From the IMG/VR virus record IMGVR_UViG_3300044911_001361, positions 1-22,712 of that record: a stretch of 22,712 nucleotides of DNA. One strand, given 5' to 3'. Below the pieces are notes generated by a model. That model was not told where the DNA came from, made no database searches, and worked only from the letters and a program-made list of their open reading frames with translations. Both the position numbers and the translations under genes were made by a program. This document shows, one piece after another, positions 20,975 through 22,712 of this stretch. This DNA comes from a virus. The stretch's first letter is position 1, and every line of letters starts with the position of its first letter.

Positions 20975-21990
20975 TATCTTTGTGAGATTTTAGATTGAAC
21001 TAATGAAGCGAAAGAATCAAAGTAACTCGATTTCGTTATTGTTTCCTGAACCTTTTCGTGGGCTGAGCCGCCGGAAGGAAGTCCAACGCCTTTTTTTACT
21101 TGCGCCCTGAGTGCAACCAATTCGTTGCCCAATGTTTCAAGAACCGTTTCAATTTCGGTTATTGACGTACTTTGCTCGTTTGATTTTTCAGATAAAGCGG
21201 TCATTTCTTCGGCATTTAAAACCGTGTAACCTTTTGCCTTTAAAACCTCAATAGCCATTTCATCTGTTATAACTACCTCGTCCGCTTTTGAATCAACTGC
21301 CGCTGGTGCGTCAATAACCTCATTGGTTTCGGTTTGGTTTAACAAAGATTTGATTTTTTCTAAAATGGAATTACCCATGTCATCGTTATTTTTGTTTTTT
21401 ATTAATAATGCGGCTGGAACATTTACGAACTTGCTTAAACTGTTTTGCAACGGTAATAAATCTATATTTTTTTCGTCCGTTTTAACAATTTCATCAATGA
21501 AACCGAATTCTAAAGCTTCCTGTGATGTCATCCATGTTTCGGCTGCCATCATTTTTTTAATCTTTTTTCTAAGGTCTTTTTCTTCCCCTTTGCGTTTGTA
21601 AACAGCTGACAAATAAATGTCAAGTAACTTTTCTTCCATCTTGTCTAACAAATCAGCCGTTGCCTCAAGTTCGTCGGAATTACCGAAAGCTTGTGACCAA
21701 GGTCGATGAATCATTAAAAATGAATTTTCGGTCATTTTCACTTTGTCAGCCGCCAACAGTACAACCGTTGCAATGCTTGCTACCAAGCCGATTCCTGTTG
21801 CCGTGGTTTCGTTTGAATAAGTAGAAATTAAATCAGCCATTCCCATTCCTTCGGTAACTGAGCCGCCACCTGATGAAATAGTAAAATCTATTGACGCTCC
21901 ATTTGCCTCATCTATTTTGTATTTTAGATAAGGCATTGAATTGTACCACTCTGAAATTTCCCCTATAATATCAACTTTAACATTTGCCAT
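20974..21990 (-). CDS. ClpP-like prohead protease with scaffold-like C-terminus
   Basis: A 338-aa protein. Residues about 1-170 form an S14/ClpP-type domain: ISSGGGSVTEGMGMADLIS, GLVASIATVVLLAADKVKMT with the catalytic Ser at S72, and FLMIHRPW with H95. The third catalytic position aligns with E151 in AAETWMTSQEALEFGFIDEI, Glu instead of Asp, as is common in phage relatives. After about residue 200 the chain becomes acidic and helical with a coiled-coil part (STSITEIETVLETLGNELV), like a capsid scaffold. An internal ATG at residue 205 (base 21378) could start a separate scaffold. It would cleave head proteins during maturation. Confidence 0.85.
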   Translation of the reverse strand: MANVKVDIIGEISEWYNSMPYLKYKIDEANGASIDFTISSGGGSVTEGMGMADLISTYSNETTATGIGLVASIATVVLLAADKVKMTENSFLMIHRPWSQAFGNSDELEATADLLDKMEEKLLDIYLSAVYKRKGEEKDLRKKIKKMMAAETWMTSQEALEFGFIDEIVKTDEKNIDLLPLQNSLSKFVNVPAALLIKNKNNDDMGNSILEKIKSLLNQTETNEVIDAPAAVDSKADEVVITDEMAIEVLKAKGYTVLNAEEMTALSEKSNEQSTSITEIETVLETLGNELVALRAQVKKGVGLPSGGSAHEKVQETITKSSYFDSFASLVQSKISQR

Positions 21991-22019
21991 TTTTGTAGAT
22001 TAATGTGTAAATTTATTTA

Positions 22020-22364
22020 TTATAATTTTTTATCTTTTCTTTTTTGCTTGATTTGATAACCAAACCTTTCAGGGTGCTGAACCATGTTATAAACGTGCTT
22101 CTTTGAAATACCCGTGCGTATGCTTATTTCCATCATGGCATCCATCTTTGAATCATTTGAATAAAGGCTATTTGGATAAAGGTGCATGACCATGTATTTC
22201 GCCACCGTCTTTTCCTTTACCACGTCGGTTTTTACGAGGAAGGAAATCAAGTGAAAAAAACTGGGTGTAATACCTTCCTTATGACAAAAAGCACTGTATT
22301 TATTCAAGATTTCATGGGTAAAATCCTGCAATAAATCCTCATTAATCATTTCAAATTCATCCAT
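22020..22364 (-). CDS. hypothetical protein with C-terminal helix-turn-helix-like region
   Basis: A 114-aa protein. The C-terminal part MMEISIRTGISKKHVYNMVQ followed by a basic tail (KQKRKDKK) reads as a helix-turn-helix. Its place upstream of the protease, near the expected packaging genes, suggests a small-terminase-like or regulatory DNA-binding role, but it is short for TerS and no family was recognised. It overlaps the preceding gene by 8 nt. Confidence 0.6.
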   Translation of the reverse strand: MDEFEMINEDLLQDFTHEILNKYSAFCHKEGITPSFFHLISFLVKTDVVKEKTVAKYMVMHLYPNSLYSNDSKMDAMMEISIRTGISKKHVYNMVQHPERFGYQIKQKRKDKKL

Positions 22365-22620
22365 TTTCGTTCCAATATTGTACTATCTGCCTCATTTTAC
22401 CGACTACTTTTGTCCGACACGCGGGACAATTTCGCCGCTCAGGCTCATAATGATTAACAAAGTTGTTATAAATATTGAACAAATAATCCATATCGTTCGG
22501 GTCAATGCTTAAAACCCTGTAAGTCCTATTAACCGTGGCGGTAACTTGCGCCTTGTATTCCTCGGGGATGCGAGAACCAAGTTCTCCCCAAATGCTATCT
22601 GTCTTCATACAATTACACAT
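22357..22620 (-). CDS. hypothetical protein with CxxC motif
   Basis: An 87-aa protein whose C-terminus has RRNCPACRTKVV, a single CxxC knuckle; the N-terminal CNC could supply further zinc ligands. The middle is helical (DYLFNIYNNFVNHYEPE). A second start at residue 5 is possible. The start follows the preceding stop directly (TAAATG). It forms a pair with the 114-aa gene; function unknown. Confidence 0.65.
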   Translation of the reverse strand: MCNCMKTDSIWGELGSRIPEEYKAQVTATVNRTYRVLSIDPNDMDYLFNIYNNFVNHYEPERRNCPACRTKVVGKMRQIVQYWNENG

Positions 22621-22712
22621 TTATAAAGTGGCGTTTATTTTTAACTTGTTTCCCTCAGCAAGATCGCGCGCAATATCCTCACTCACAACGTACGCCTGCA
22701 ACCTGTCTATCC
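22621..22712 (-). CDS. C-terminal end of an unknown late gene (cut by window edge)
   Basis: The frame is open from the window edge to TAA at 22621-22623 and encodes IDRLQAYVVSEDIARDLAEG plus NKLKINATL. It is immediately followed by the next ATG, which supports a real operon member. Too little is visible to name it. Confidence 0.55.
   Translation of the reverse strand, partial: IDRLQAYVVSEDIARDLAEGNKLKINATL

Noticed and set aside
1-22712. tRNA genes, CRISPR arrays, insertion sequences or attachment sites
   Set aside because: No cloverleaf, spaced palindromic repeats, transposase motifs or integrase with flanking att-like repeats were seen on either strand.

Overview
The window is part of a tailed double-stranded DNA phage, or prophage-like element, of a Bacteroidota host. 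It carries a portal protein, a probable major capsid protein, a ClpP-type prohead protease, a holin and lysis enzymes, plus a dense set of small early genes. Three things point to Bacteroidota: most genes have A-rich leaders (…AAACAAAACAAA-ATG) without a strong Shine-Dalgarno sequence; putative promoters carry TATTTTTG, matching the -7 consensus TAnnTTTG; and signal peptides end in SAQ or FAQ. No integrase, repressor, terminase, tail tube or tape measure could be recognised here, so lifestyle and virion type stay open.

Layout. From 1 to about 12,370 everything is on the + strand and looks early: DNA replication, recombination, nucleotide metabolism and many small accessory genes. In order: an SF2 helicase C-terminus cut by the window edge; a conserved phage protein; a structured RNA whose last hairpin is a terminator (1498-1594); a winged-helix replication initiator; a possible helicase-loader partner; small unknowns; an OB-fold/SSB-like protein; a PD-(D/E)XK exonuclease; a DUF5664/MazZ-like nucleotide pyrophosphohydrolase; a DCD-DUT-type dCTP deaminase; runs of duplicated small genes; a membrane-anchored GH73-like glucosaminidase; a membrane protein; a RuvC-like resolvase; and two small conserved genes. 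A terminator at 12,368-12,395 closes this half.

From 22,712 back to 12,398 all genes are on the - strand and form one late operon. In transcription order: the end of an unknown gene, two small proteins, ClpP-like protease with a scaffold-like tail, a 154-aa structural candidate, probable major capsid protein, a 182-aa structural candidate, a small protein, portal, head-tail adaptor, a 788-aa fibre, a secreted protein, holin, a 97-aa protein, and an N-acetylmuramoyl-L-alanine amidase. The portal lies downstream of the capsid gene, the reverse of the usual HK97-type order.

The most notable non-coding structures are two. First, a compact three-hairpin RNA directly before the replication initiator: the loops of hairpins 1 and 3 are perfectly complementary over 8 nt (a predicted kissing loop), and hairpin 3 is an intrinsic terminator ending 8 nt before the start codon. 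Second, a promoter-like element of about 57 bp present three times with exactly conserved internal spacing; each copy drives a lone small gene closed by its own terminator and starting ATGACAA. These small cassettes are good candidates for independently expressed takeover or anti-defence genes, but that role is inference.
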